Assembly (NCBI RefSeq): GCF_040802235.1 | Contig: NC_133174.1 | Span: 106,583,647-106,647,646 of the forward strand | Length of the DNA stretch: 64,000 nucleotides | Direction of reading: 5' to 3' | Source: Manis javanica | Taxonomy: Eukaryota; Chordata; Mammalia; Pholidota; Manidae | In this document: positions 12,783 through 24,308 of the stretch, piece by piece | Position numbering within the stretch: position 1 is the stretch's first letter | Layout: each line of letters opens with the position of its first letter | Made by a program: the position numbers and the translations under genes | The notes under the pieces: model-generated | Told to the model about the DNA's origin: nothing | The model's input: only the letters and a program-made list of their open reading frames with translations | Databases searched by the model: none

Positions 12783-12905
12783 AGAGTGTGGTCCTGGGAC
12801 AAGCAGCACTGCCACCACCTGAGAGCTTGCTAGAAATGCAGACTCTCTCTAGTCCTCAACACAAGCCACACCTACAGGATCAGAAGCTGTATTTTATCCA
12901 TGGCT
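12783..12905 (+). mobile_element. MER5A-like fragment
   Basis: A partial copy with the family hallmarks agagtgtggtcctgggacaa, gcttgctagaaatgcaga and ggatcagaagct. The terminal repeats are not preserved. Confidence 0.7.
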
Positions 12906-15289
12906 TGTATGCAGTACTGAAGTTTGGGAAGTGCGGCCTACCATCTTCCTCTCCATAGAACTTGCCGACCTCTTCGCCCTCATGGAAACCTAATTCTCCC
13001 CTGAGGACACCATCACGGGCAGCCCTCTTCAGTGTAGGCTGCTCATTCTCCCACAGCCTGTGCACCTTGAGGCCAGTGGGATGGGCATTCATGTGGATCC
13101 TCAGTGCCACTTCTAGACTAATACTCCTCTACTTCTGTGTAAAACCCTTTCTTCAGGTGAGACCTATTTTAGCTTCTGGTGGCGCCTTACCCACAGTCTC
13201 TCCCCAGTCCGGGCAACTGCAATATGCTTGTGCATAACCCAGCAACCTTCACCAACCTTTTCCCTTGACTGCCTCAACTTCACAACCTTTACTCCCTCTG
13301 CTTCGGCCACCTATGCAGTTACCATTAGCCAGACCAGCTTCACCCAAGACATCTTCCTCTAACACTCCATTCTCTGATGACAACCTCACATCTTTCCAGC
13401 TCTCTTAAGCATCCGATCCTCCTAGAACTCATCTTTCCCCTCTTAGAGTCCTCTGGCGCTTTGACCTCTCCATTATCTCACATGGTATCAACCCCTTCCT
13501 GGCCTCATCTCCTTCTAGGCCCAGGCTGGACTCCACAGTTGATTACCTGAGACACTCTTTCATCAACACCCTTTCCACTGCACCCTTGTTTTCCACCCTA
13601 CTCACCTAGCAAAATGGCTGTGTTGAATACATTTCAGGATCTGCTCTCTCTGCTCCTACACCACGGCTGCTGATATTGGCTACAGGCAAGCACAAAACTC
13701 TTAAGCTTTGACCCCTAAATTCATGGTCTCCAAACCAAGATGGGTTTTTAGAGCACCGTGATGCTCCCTTTACTCAAGCCATCTGAATACCTACTCTATG
13801 CCAGTTGGCTAACTTGTACTAATCCTGTAAGACTACAAGATTGTCTCCCTTCCCATCGCCTCCACTGACCATTCTCAACTTTCACCCCTTCCTCAAGCTC
13901 CAAAACATATTCATCACCCCTTCATTCTCACAAGCCTTACCTTCTACTTTACCAGCAAACTTGAGGCCACTGGGCTGACACTGCCCCAACTTCAGGCCTC
14001 ACACGCTAAAAATGAAGCAACCCTTCCTGTCGCCTCTCATCTCTTGAGGATGAAGTTTCCCTCATCTTGTCCAAGGCCCATCACCTTTTGTGCACTGAAT
14101 CTCATTCCTGTCGGGCTCTGATAATCTTCTTCAACTACCAGTTGCTCGCCTCCTACTGGCTACTTCCCCTCAATCTATAAACATGCTAAGTCTTCCCTCC
14201 TCTTCAAAGAAGAGCTTTCCTCAACCGGATCCTCCTCAGCCACACATTTCTCCCCTACTGCCCACTGTCGTTTCTTCTCTTAGCAGTCACATTTGTTTTC
14301 TGCACCTAACACAGGTCCTAGTCTATAGCAGGTACTTAATAAATACTTGATGGATTGATAGAGGTTTTTTTTTTTAAAGAATAATCTACTCTTTTAATCT
14401 TTTTTACATCTGATTCACTCCTCAACACATTGTAGACTTTATTCTACCCTCACCAGCATCCTAGTTAACACAGTCAACAGATAACTTTTGTTTTGAATGA
14501 TGAAAACTTAGAGGCATTTTATTTAATTTTTCCCATCAAAGTATATTTCATCCATTCAACAAATATGTGAATAGCCACTCTATGTCAGTTAGCTAACTTG
14601 TACTCATTCTACAAGACCAAGACTTAGCTCAGCCATTCCCGATCACCTCCTCTCCTTTCAGCTCCACCTTCCACTCTCACCACCAGGTCTGGCCAAGTGC
14701 TATTCCACATGCCTTTGTTATTGTCCTTACCACACTATGTAGGACAAATCTATATCTGTCCCCTCCATTCAACTGTGAGCTCCTTAACTAAAAGACTGTG
14801 TCTTATTTCTTAGTATCCCTGGCACCTCACACTGTATCTGGCACACAGTTGCCATTTAGTATTTGACAAACTGTACTAGATCCCCTATATCAATTTGGTT
14901 ACTAAGTCTTATGAATTCTTTCACATCTGCCCCTTCCTGTCCTTAAACTTCTGCTCCTATTCAAGCCCTCATCTTTCCCATCCTCAAAAATACCCTCTGA
15001 CCTCCTTGCCTCCCTCTAGACAAACACTGCTTCATTTCTTTTCCCCAACTCAGAAAAGTTTTTTAAATGAACACTACACCCACTTTATCAGCTTCCTTTT
15101 TAAAAACTTCATTCTTATTAAATTATGTGAACAATACATGTACTTATTCTCCCCTCCTCTGAGGTAAGTACTATACTATCTTCAGTTTCTTGATTATCCT
15201 TGACAGACCCTTTTCTGTGCATTTTATATACATGAGGGAGGAAGGGCAGGAATGTTCAGTGTTTTCTTAGGAAGAGTTGGATTTACACA

Positions 15290-16530
15290 CATGGCATCAC
15301 GATCTACGTATCATTCTGCCACTTTGTTTTTTCACTTAGCAACATGTCCACGTGAGTATCAATCTACCTCATTCTTTTAAACTGCCAAATACAATTCCAT
15401 GGTATGGTTGTACCATAGCTCATTTAATGGCTCTACTGGCGGAAATTTACAGTTATGAAGTTTTCATTCCATAACCATGCTGCAGTGACCATCCTTTTTG
15501 TATGCTTTGCATGAGCATGCACAACTCTTTTCTCTAAGCTGTACACCTACAAGTGGAATGGCTGGATCATAAGGTATTCGCATTTTAAATTTGGATGCCA
15601 CCAAATTTGCCCTCTAAAAACATCGCTATTAAATTTTACTCACGGTAACATGAATGAAATTACCTGGTGGTGGTAGATACTATATTTTTATCTTTTATTT
15701 TGCAAATCTGATAAGATTAAAAAAATACTTCATTGTTTCATTTTGCATTTCCCTAATCACTGGTTAAGTTGAAATGAGCATCGTTTCATATGTTAATCAG
15801 CCATTTATATTTCCCCTTCTGTCAATTGCCTGTTCATTTCTCATGGAATTGTAGCAGCTCTTTTTACATTTTAGAAAATTCCTTTGTTGTATAGGTTGCA
15901 AATATTTCTTCCCCATCTGCACTTTGTTTTTACTTTTGTTTGTGGTATCTTTTGATATACAAAGGGTTTTTAAATTTTTTAATGAATTTAAATCTGTCGG
16001 TCTTTTCCTCTATGGCTTTTGGATTTTGTGTCACAATTAGAAAAGCCTTCTCTACCCACAAAGTTATAAAAATATTCTCCTATGCTTTCTCCTCATATTT
16101 TTAGAATTTGTTTTTAATTCAACCAGAATCTATTTTTGTGAATGGTGTTTGTGTGGGAGGGTCTCATTTTATTTTTTCCTGATGGATGGCCTATTTTCCC
16201 ACCACATTTTCTCGAACAGTCCATTCTTTCCCTGCTGACTTATATATGCTAAATTCTAATGTAAACATGGATTTGATCTTGAACTCACTTTTCTGTTCTA
16301 TTGTTCTTTTTGCTATTCTGATGCCTTTACTTCCTTATCACCCATCCATCCATAGCAATCTAGCAAAATTCAGGTTCCCTAGAATTATTATTCCTAAATA
16401 TATTAATGACCTTCATATTGCCAAATCCACTGGATATTTTTCAGTTATATTCCTGCACACCATTTATTATTCCCTTGCATATGCTGCATGGTACAACTCT
16501 CCCTTGATTCTTCTATCAAGAAAAGTCATG
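15290..16530 (-). mobile_element. Old L1 fragment, antisense
   Basis: The plus strand reads as reverse-complement L1, for example ttgcatttccctaatcac, ttgcctgttcatttctcatgg and ttgcaaatatttcttcccca. It is heavily diverged with no open frame of note. Confidence 0.7.
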
Positions 16531-18409
16531 ATCATAGCAGTATCTTCTGTTCATTAGTGACTCTGTGCCTGGTTAAGCATTTCATATGCCATACCATCAG
16601 GTATGCCTCACCACAACCTTCTAGGATTAAATGTTAGTATTATCATCATCCCCACTTTACAGATGAGAAAACGGAGGCACAGAGAATGAAGCGTCTCCTA
16701 GTGTAAGCCCTGGAAGTTGGTTTTTCTTTTTTGTGATGCAAATGCCTGACTTAAGTTTTGATTGGGAAGGCATCCACTTCAAAAGGGCTCTCTCAATAAA
16801 CACATTCCCAGCCACAAAAAGATAAACAGCTGCCTCCCTCCTTTTGTTTTAGAAGTCTTGGTTGATTTCCATAACTGACCATTTGGGCCATTTGTTTTTT
16901 CTCTTCCCACACTTTAAATTCCCACTCTTAGGTTTTAAATTCACCAGTAAAGAGTAAGCCTGTGAAACCCAAGGCCACACCCTTGACCCTGACAAAAGCT
17001 GACCCCCAGGTGCTGGCACTCTCTTTCTCTACCACCACCTCTCCACTCTGGACCTCACTGCATGGTCCCAGGTGTGCCACGTACATTTCAGGACCAGTGA
17101 ATAATAAACGTTTTTCTTCCCCAGTTTCCTGATGGTTACTGCTGAGGGCAACGCACAATCATAATAACCACAATGGCCAGACCAGCCCCAAGATCCCTCA
17201 GCCAATAAGTGGCAAGATGGGCTTTGAATCCAGGTCTGTCTGAGCCCAGAGTCCAGTTTCCCAAGCACGCCACTTTCTGGCCTGTCCTTCTCAGTCTCCC
17301 TTGTGAGTTCCTTCTGCTCCAGCATGTTTTAAACGGTGGCTTTTCCCATGATACCGCCTTAGTCACTGCTCTTCTGAGTCTCCCCATGCAGCCTGTGTAC
17401 AGCAGGGCATTCTGATGCTCTCCTTCAATGCGGCTGCACTGACATGTCTATGCCCAAATGGCTCTGTCAGTATTGGAGAAAACACTGCTTTTTATTACAA
17501 ATTTCAGGAAGGCTTTTCATTTCTACTTACTCAAGTTTGTGTTATTTGATTTTGTATGAGTATGTATTGTATTTATAATCAAAGAAAACAATAAGGATAT
17601 TAAAAATATAATAGAAGTAGATTAGCCTCTAAGGGGCAATATCAGTTCAGTCCTCCCAAGGCATTTTCCAATGTTAGATATGTTGAATGTATGTTACTAA
17701 GAACTGTAAAAAATTCAGTAGAGATCCTGAGCAATCTGTAACTGAGATTAAGCTCTCATACTGTGACACAAATAATCCCTTTCCCCAGGGTCTAATTTAT
17801 CCTGAACCAAACAAGATCAGCACAATAAGCAAACCTAAAAAGCAGGTGTCCTTTATCTAGAATTTCAAATAGAAAACAAAATTCAGTTCAGTTATTACAA
17901 TGCTAAATATTCATTATAAGGAATTATAAGGAAATGAGTAAGGCTGTTGTAACTTCAAGGGAGAAATAGGAGAATTTATGATAGTTCATTTAAAGAGGAA
18001 GACAATCTGCAAAGGATGAGCAGACTCTTTGCTCAAAATGATGAATGGCCTTTTCTGAGATGAACAGGTGTGATAACCAGGTGACTTCTAGTTAAATTCA
18101 GACGGTGCCTGACCCCTGCTCCCTCCCTGACCCCAGCCCTCATTACATCATCTCTGAGCCTCACCCAGGCCTCACTCAGGCACCACTCAACTCCACCCCC
18201 ACCCCTACCAGTCTCTCCTCCCCACCTCTCAGCTTATTCCTGCTTAGCCCCTTTTCAGGATGTCTTACTCCACCTGCTGACTTAACATCCCAAGGGTTCT
18301 GTCTATAGCCCAGGGTTCATCTTGCTCAACTCTGATACATTGTGTATTTTTACTCACTAACCCTGTATATTCAGCTACCTACCACTGAAGGTCATCATGT
18401 CTCTGGATA

Positions 18410-19480
18410 GTCCACAGACAGCTCAAACTCAGTAAGTCTAAAACAGAGTTGGTTCTTTTAAAACCTGGTCCTGTTATTTTACCTCTCTTACTGAATGCCA
18501 CCACCATTTGTTCACTCTCCAAAGAAATCCAAGCTTTATTCTAGATTCTTCTTTTGCCTTCACAACCCCATACCAAGTCTCTACTAAGTCCTGTGAATTT
18601 TACCTATTCAATATTTACCAAATCTATCTCCTCTTCCCTCAGCACCTGTTTTACCTCAGGCCTCAATCTAATTGGTCCTAATTAATTGGTCTTCCAGCCC
18701 TCCAGTCTATCTCCATAGTCTCCCAAAGGACCTTCTTTAAAGGCCAACCAGACTATATGCCATTTTACTTCATAAAACCTTTCAATGGCTCCATATATGC
18801 CCACGCTATAAATCCCTCCATGATCTGGCTCCTGCTTACCTCTCCAGGCTCATCTCCCCCTACTTTTCCCCTAGCTCACACCACACACTAGCCCAGGGAC
18901 AGAACCAGTATTGTGGGCCTTAAGCTTATTCAATTTGAAGGGACTGCCAAGAAAGATAAAACATTATGACTAAAAATTAGTTACAAGGCCCTGGAAGGGG
19001 CATGTGCAAGTAAGGGCCCTGAAGCTTAAAAACTTCATTAGCTTCCCAATAACTCTACCTCTGGTCTAGCCAAACAGAGCAAGCTGCGGTTCCCTAGAAC
19101 CTGCCACAATCTTCCACACCTCTGCCTTTGTACGAGCAGTTACCCCTTCTTGGAGTGCTGTTCCCTCCATTCCCTTGTCTGGCAAAATAGTTTATCCTTC
19201 ATGGGTCAGCTCAGAGGTGCCTCCTCTGTGAAGGCCTCCCTTACCTCCACACATGGACCTGACTATTCTTTCCATGTTCTCATTGTAACCTGCCTTTTAC
19301 CACTTTGTACCGTCCTTTACAGAGCATATCACACTCAATGCATCTTACTTGTTCAAAGCCAGTCTTCCCCATGAGTGCCTCAAGGGCAGAGTCAAAGTCA
19401 TTCCTTTTTCAATTATCAGAGCAGGGCAGTACCTGGCACAAGGTAGGAGCTCAATAAATGTCTGCCGAATGTGTACTGGA
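18410..19480 (+). mobile_element. L2 LINE 3' region, sense
   Basis: A long L2-type run: tggctccatatatgccca, ccatgatctggctcctgc, agtgctgttccctcc, gtgaaggcctcccttacctc and a terminal gtaggagctcaataaatgtc. The copy is old and diverged. Confidence 0.75.
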
Positions 19481-19695
19481 AATGTCTCACCCATGTGTAT
19501 TGGAAAGACACCCTTCTTTGGGCTAAGTGTGTGGAATAGAACAGTGGATGCAGACAGACACCCTGGGTGGAGGTGGCACTTGTCAGGTGTCTGCTTCCTG
19601 CCCACGCCATTCTGGGAGGAGGTCTAGGCAGCACCCCAGGGGGAGCTCCTCCTTGTGGTCTCCCACCAGCCTCTCCATCCCACCACCTTCCTTAC

Positions 19696-19891
19696 CTGTC
19701 CTCCTTGTTGATTTGGTCTCCAAAGCCCACTGTGCTAACAACTGTGAGCTTTAGCCCCACGTTGCTCTCTTGGAGGTCATAGGTACTAGACTGGAGTTGG
19801 ACACCCGGCTGTGTATGGGCGGCTGGCTCCCCCTCAAACTTGGTGTTGAACAGGGTGTCCATGAGGGTGGACTTGCCCAAACCTGTCTCTC
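19696..19891 (-). CDS. SEPTIN6: SEPTIN6 coding exon 3 (residues 49-114; P-loop and G3)
   Basis: This exon carries the nucleotide-binding P-loop GETGLGKST (residues 49-57), the switch I region (about residues 68-82, [15 protein letters not shown]) and the G3-equivalent segment [13 protein letters not shown] (residues 101-113). The septin-6 group has STVGFGD where most septins have DTPGFGD, which supports the subgroup call. The acceptor (ttgcttttcag) and donor (GTAAGGAAGG) are clear. The 196-nt length takes phase 1 in and leaves phase 2, completed by the C that opens exon 4. Possible differences from human septin-6, from memory: Ala73, Ser84, Gly94 (human Arg) and Val99. No stop or frameshift. 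Confidence 0.95.
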
Positions 19892-19914
19892 CTGAAAAGC
19901 AAAAGGATAAATTA

Positions 19915-20385
19915 TGGTCCATTCACACAATGATCATGAAGCCATTACACAGTGCATTTTGGATGTGTATCTATTGACATGGTTAAATGTATATGATAGG
20001 ACACCAAGTGAAGACCACATAGAACTTTCCGGACTATTTGATTTCAGTTAAGTGAAAGACACTGAAAGGAACTGCACCAACATGTTAGTATAGTCCTTTC
20101 AGGAGAGTGGAATTGGGGTCACTTTCCTTTTATTCTTCATATTCTTTTGTGATACTTGAAAACTTTCGAGTACACATTGCTTTTATAGTCAGAATAAGAA
20201 GCTATATTTTGGGCAGGGATGGAGAGGTAGAGTTATGCCTAGAAAAACATTGGAAAGAAATACAATATGGTTATCTCTGGGTGGTGGGGTTATGTGTGGG
20301 TTTCATTTCTTTTTTTATACTTTTCTCTATTTTCCAAGTTTTCTATTAGGAACATGTATAGATTTTATAATAAAAATTAAAGGGC
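19915..20385 (+). mobile_element. Old L1 3' end
   Basis: Contains gatcatgaagccattacac, ggttatctctgggtggtgg and ctctattttccaagttttct, typical of ancient L1/HAL1 3' ends. Confidence 0.55.
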
Positions 20386-20387
20386 TA

Positions 20388-20535
20388 TTCATCTTACTAT
20401 GCTAATAGACAGTGACTGCAATGGGGTCGGGGGGGACTTGATAATATGGGTGAATGTTGAAACCACAATGTTGCTCATGTGAAACCTTCATAAGATTGTA
20501 TATCAATGATACCCTAATTTAAAAAAAACTAAAGG
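20388..20535 (+). mobile_element. L1 3' tail fragment
   Basis: Contains ttgaaaccacaatgttgctc and ttgtatatcaatgatacc, the same 3' UTR type as the larger element that follows, ending in an A-rich run. Confidence 0.7.
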
Positions 20536-20574
20536 ACTATTTTATATTTTAAAAGAGACAGCAGTCTCTTGTCA

Positions 20575-21335
20575 AATAAATATCCCCTCCTACACTGTTG
20601 GTGAGAATGTAGTTCAACCATTGTGGAAAGCAATATGGAGGTTCCTCAAAAAACTAAAAACAGAAATAACCATTTGACCCTGGAATTCCACTCCTAGGAA
20701 TTTACCCTAAGAAAACAAGATCCCTGATTCAAAAAGACATATGCACCCCTATGTTTATTGCAGCACTATTTCCAATAACCAAGATATGGAAGCAACCCAA
20801 GTGTCCATTAGTAAATGAATGGATAAAGAAGATGTGGTACATATACACAATGGAATATTATTCAGCCATAAGAAGGCAACAAATCCTACCATTTGCAACA
20901 ACATGGGTGGAGCTAGAGGATATTATGCTCAGTGAAATAAGCCAGGTGGAGAAAGACAAATATCAAATGATTTCCCTCATTTGTGGAGTATAACAACAAA
21001 GCAAAAACTGAAGGAACAAAACAGCAGCAGACTCACAGACTCCAAGAGGGACTAGTGGTTACCAAAGGGAACAGGTTGGGAAGGGTGAGTGGGGAGGGAG
21101 GGAGAGGGGAATTAAGGGGCATTATGATTAGCACACATAATGTGGGTGGCTCACGGGGAAGGCAGTATAGCATGGAGAAGACAAGTAATGACTCTATAGC
21201 ATCTTACTGCACTGATGGACAGTGACCACATGGGGTGTGGAGGGGGACTTGGATAATGTGTGAGAATGTTGAAATCACAATGTTGTTCATGTGCAACCTT
21301 CATACGATTATATATCAATGATACTTTAATAAAAA
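20575..21335 (+). mobile_element. 5'-truncated L1 3' end
   Basis: It begins in the ORF2 C-terminal region (cctcctacactgttggtgag, ggaatattattcagcc), continues into the 3' UTR (gggagggagggagaggggaa) and ends with atatcaatgatactttaata plus an A-rich tail. The remaining open stretch of about 80 codons is the ORF2 end (TMEYYSAIRR). This 3' UTR type is the main clue to the host lineage. Confidence 0.85.
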
Positions 21336-21390
21336 AAGAATATATATATATAAATACATATATATATGTATGTGTATATATATATATCCC
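21336..21390. repeat. TA-rich microsatellite at an L1 tail
   Basis: Alternating ta/tg runs follow directly on the A-rich tail of the L1 3' end. This is a common birthplace for such repeats. Confidence 0.85.
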
Positions 21391-23815
21391 GCCTCTCCAT
21401 CACCACCCCTTCTCCCTGCTAGGCCCAGACAGCACTCTGCAGAGGCCTGCATATATATCCTAGTGGTGACAATCATTTTAGTTAAAGGGGAGGGAAGTTA
21501 GCAGGCCACAAATTATTCTTCTCCTTACATTTCAAACAAACTAGTCATTCATTTGTTTACCTAACAGGTTACAGGATACTAATAAATTAAACCTTTGGAA
21601 TTTCAAAAAGTCCTGACTTTCACACTAGGGAGATGAGTAGGGGAAGGGCTATGTGGGATCACTGCCAGACACCAAGGAGACTTCAGGGAATGAGGACACT
21701 GGAGAGAAACTAGTGGCACAGGAGTTCGGCAGGAATCTGATATGAGGCCACATACTGGGCACTACAGCTGCTTATTATCTCCATGCATTCAGACTGTATT
21801 TGGGACCCCAACCATACCACCAAGCTATCCAGGAATACCAGGAATAAAAGGGTTAGTAGCTAATGACCCTGGATTACCCTTTGAATACCTAGACTACCCT
21901 GCTATCCTGCTATCCTGCTATCCTCCTCCCCTCTCAAGCCCTGAGATGTCAGTGTTAACTTGTCTTCACAGTTGGGAGTGGGTTTGCACTGGGCAAATCC
22001 TGGCTCAGTAAATCCCTGCTTGTGACTGACAGCACATATCCTCAAGGCAGTCCAAGGCCAGGGCTAGAGCCACACAATGCTGAACTGCAAATGGTCTGCC
22101 TGCCCTCCACTCTCTGGGTGTGTCTAGTTTTGCATCTTGCATGCCTCTTTCATCTTGAATAAAGAGCTACCAATGCAGGAGGTGCTTTTTAAAATATCTG
22201 TCTATGATGAGAGTTTTCTGTGTACGGAGAGACTGGTGAGAGGGAGAGAACAAGGAGAACATTCAATTCAGCTTGGTCCTCCCGGACACCAGCCCAATTT
22301 CATAGCCAGGTCTGACTAATGCAGTTGATTGCCAGGGTGCAGGAAAATGGTTCCTCTCACTGATCATGTTTCCAGTCAGGGTCTGCTATACCTATTAGCA
22401 GCAAAGATTCTCCCAAAGAGGCACCTTTTTCCCCTCCCTAAAGGAACAGGAAGTGTTCAGGTCCCAAGAAAAATTTGGTGAGGTGAGGCCTTTGCAGTGG
22501 GAGGTGGCAGACTTGGCCAAGCATTGGAATGTATCACACCCTCCCAGCCCAAGGTGGGATGCAGCTCAACTGTAAATGTAGCCAGCGCCTCTGAGGTGGG
22601 GGCACACTCCAACTAGCCTGCCCTCTGGGCGCTGAGGTTCAAGCTACATCTGATCTCCCCTCTGCATGTGCCTAATGAATTTTCCGGGTACACCTGCCCT
22701 CCACCCCTCTTCTGTTCCGTGAGCTCTATGCTGAATGCCCCACAGTTCCTTCACAGCAGGGGTCCCTGCTCCCCAGCACCTAGAACAGGCTCCCTGGCTC
22801 CCTGATCCTAAGGGTTCTTAGGGAGCAGAGAACAGGGCATCTTCCTGTTCTCCACAGAGTGCCTAGCATGAGGCTCACACAGAGGGAGGGCTGCCCTGTT
22901 TGCACAGCTGGAGATATGGCCTGGGCAGGGCAGGGCAGCAGGGAGGAGCAGCAGGGGAAATGACCACCCGAATGCCTGCCAGCACAAAAGGCTGTGGAAA
23001 TTAGATGCCCAATGATGAATGTCTGGAAGAAAAGAACCCTCAGGGGGTCTAGGGAATCATCATAAATGCAACATGGGAAGAAGGCAGAAAATCAAGCAAG
23101 CTTGTCCCATGGCTATCGAGTGCTCTAGTTCCAGTTTTCCATCAATGTGGAGCCCGGGGGGTGCGGAAGGTCTCTCTCAATGGCTGGCAAAGGCCCAGCC
23201 TGAGCCTAGGATGCTGTCTGTCCTCTCCCATGCTGCCCTGGGCCCAGTATTCAGGGTGGGATGGGGTGGGGAGGGTGGCGCACATGTGGCCTAACTCAAA
23301 TCAGGTCAGCAGATTCCACAAGCCTGCAGGAAGGTGGGGACTTGGCAATTAGATTTCAGCAGGAAACCTGAGGAGTCCCAAGAGGTCAATTTCTCTTTCT
23401 TCCTCCCTCCTCATACTGGACAGCAGGGTTTCTTAACCCTTTTTAAGTCATCACCACCACTCAAGAGGATTCTATCTCACTTTGCTTAATGTAGACAGCA
23501 TTCTGGAAGCACTAGGTTTTTAAAAAAGAATTGCAATTTAAAATATGTAGTAAGAAATATGCTTTTTCAAACTATCCTCCCTGGGATAGTCCAAGTTGAC
23601 CTCTCTACTCTAAGTTAAAAACCACTGTAATCAAGAAAAGCTTAGCCCTTTTCCTCATCCTCTGGCACCATGTGCAGTTAAGTCCTTGCAAGTTATGAAA
23701 TGCAGTCCCAGCCAGGTTATCATTAAATGACTGTGCGACCTTAGCCGAGCCCTTTCTCCTCTTTGGGCACCCCATAAAATGAGGAGGCTGGAGTAGTAAT
23801 AATAGTGTCTTACCA

Positions 23816-24308
23816 ATGGGTTTCAGCCCTGGGCAAGTTCGCTATGGATTCAATGTGATCAAAGAAATTGACAGTAAAACGTTCTTGGGGTGAAAGGGTG
23901 ATACCCAACTTTATTTCCAGGTGGCAGGTCAGTCACTAAAATCCCGTTCACTCAGAGCGAGTCTGTACGCAGCAAGCTGGTCTCTCCCCTTGCCTCCGGG
24001 TCCCTCTGTTCACACAGCCATCTTCTGGGTCTCTCTGCCTGCACAGCCGTCCCACACAGTCGTCCTCTGGGCCTCTCTGCACCATTGTCCCGCACAGCCA
24101 TCCTGTGGGCCTCTGTCCTTGGCGCTGCCACCACTCCAGCCTCTGCTTTCCTGCAGCCTTACAGCCCTGCCACCGTATCACGCCCAGAGCACTGGGCCGA
24201 GCTATTTATACAGAGTCAACAGCCGTGTATTGCCCACAGGTGTGCAGTGAGCCAGTCAACCAGGGCCAGGTGAGAATCCTGGCCACAGAAACTCTCATTT
24301 TATCCACA
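23816..24308 (-). mobile_element. Solo LTR, class I-type ERV family (copy A)
   Basis: A 493-bp LTR on the minus strand, bounded by TGTGGATAAA and GGTAAGACA on its own strand and flanked by a 4-bp ATAG duplication (23,812-23,815 and 24,309-24,312). It carries an AATAAA signal (23,915-23,910), a degenerate TATA-like site, and between them tandem units of about 36 bp. It sits inside MIR-derived sequence in SEPTIN6 intron 2, in the sense orientation of the gene. The class is inferred from the 4-bp duplication and layout. I cannot name the family. Confidence 0.85.

Larger units (their letters stand above)
8825..19695 (-). other. SEPTIN6 intron 3
   Basis: A 10.9-kb intron. From left to right: unique sequence; a direct-repeat copy at 10,498; a hAT-type DNA transposon at about 10,917-11,397; L2 at about 11,450-11,640; a BOLA2 retrocopy at 11,740-12,008; the second direct-repeat copy at 12,133; a MER5A-like piece at about 12,783-12,905; L2-like 3' ends at about 14,250-14,360 and 14,600-14,880; an antisense L1 at about 15,290-16,530; MIR pieces at about 16,545-16,700 and 17,185-17,290; and a long sense L2 at about 18,410-19,480. 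Confidence 0.7.

Noticed and set aside
20751..20993. 80-codon frame resembling an L1 protein
   Set aside because: It is the C-terminal remnant of L1 ORF2 in a truncated copy, not a separate gene.
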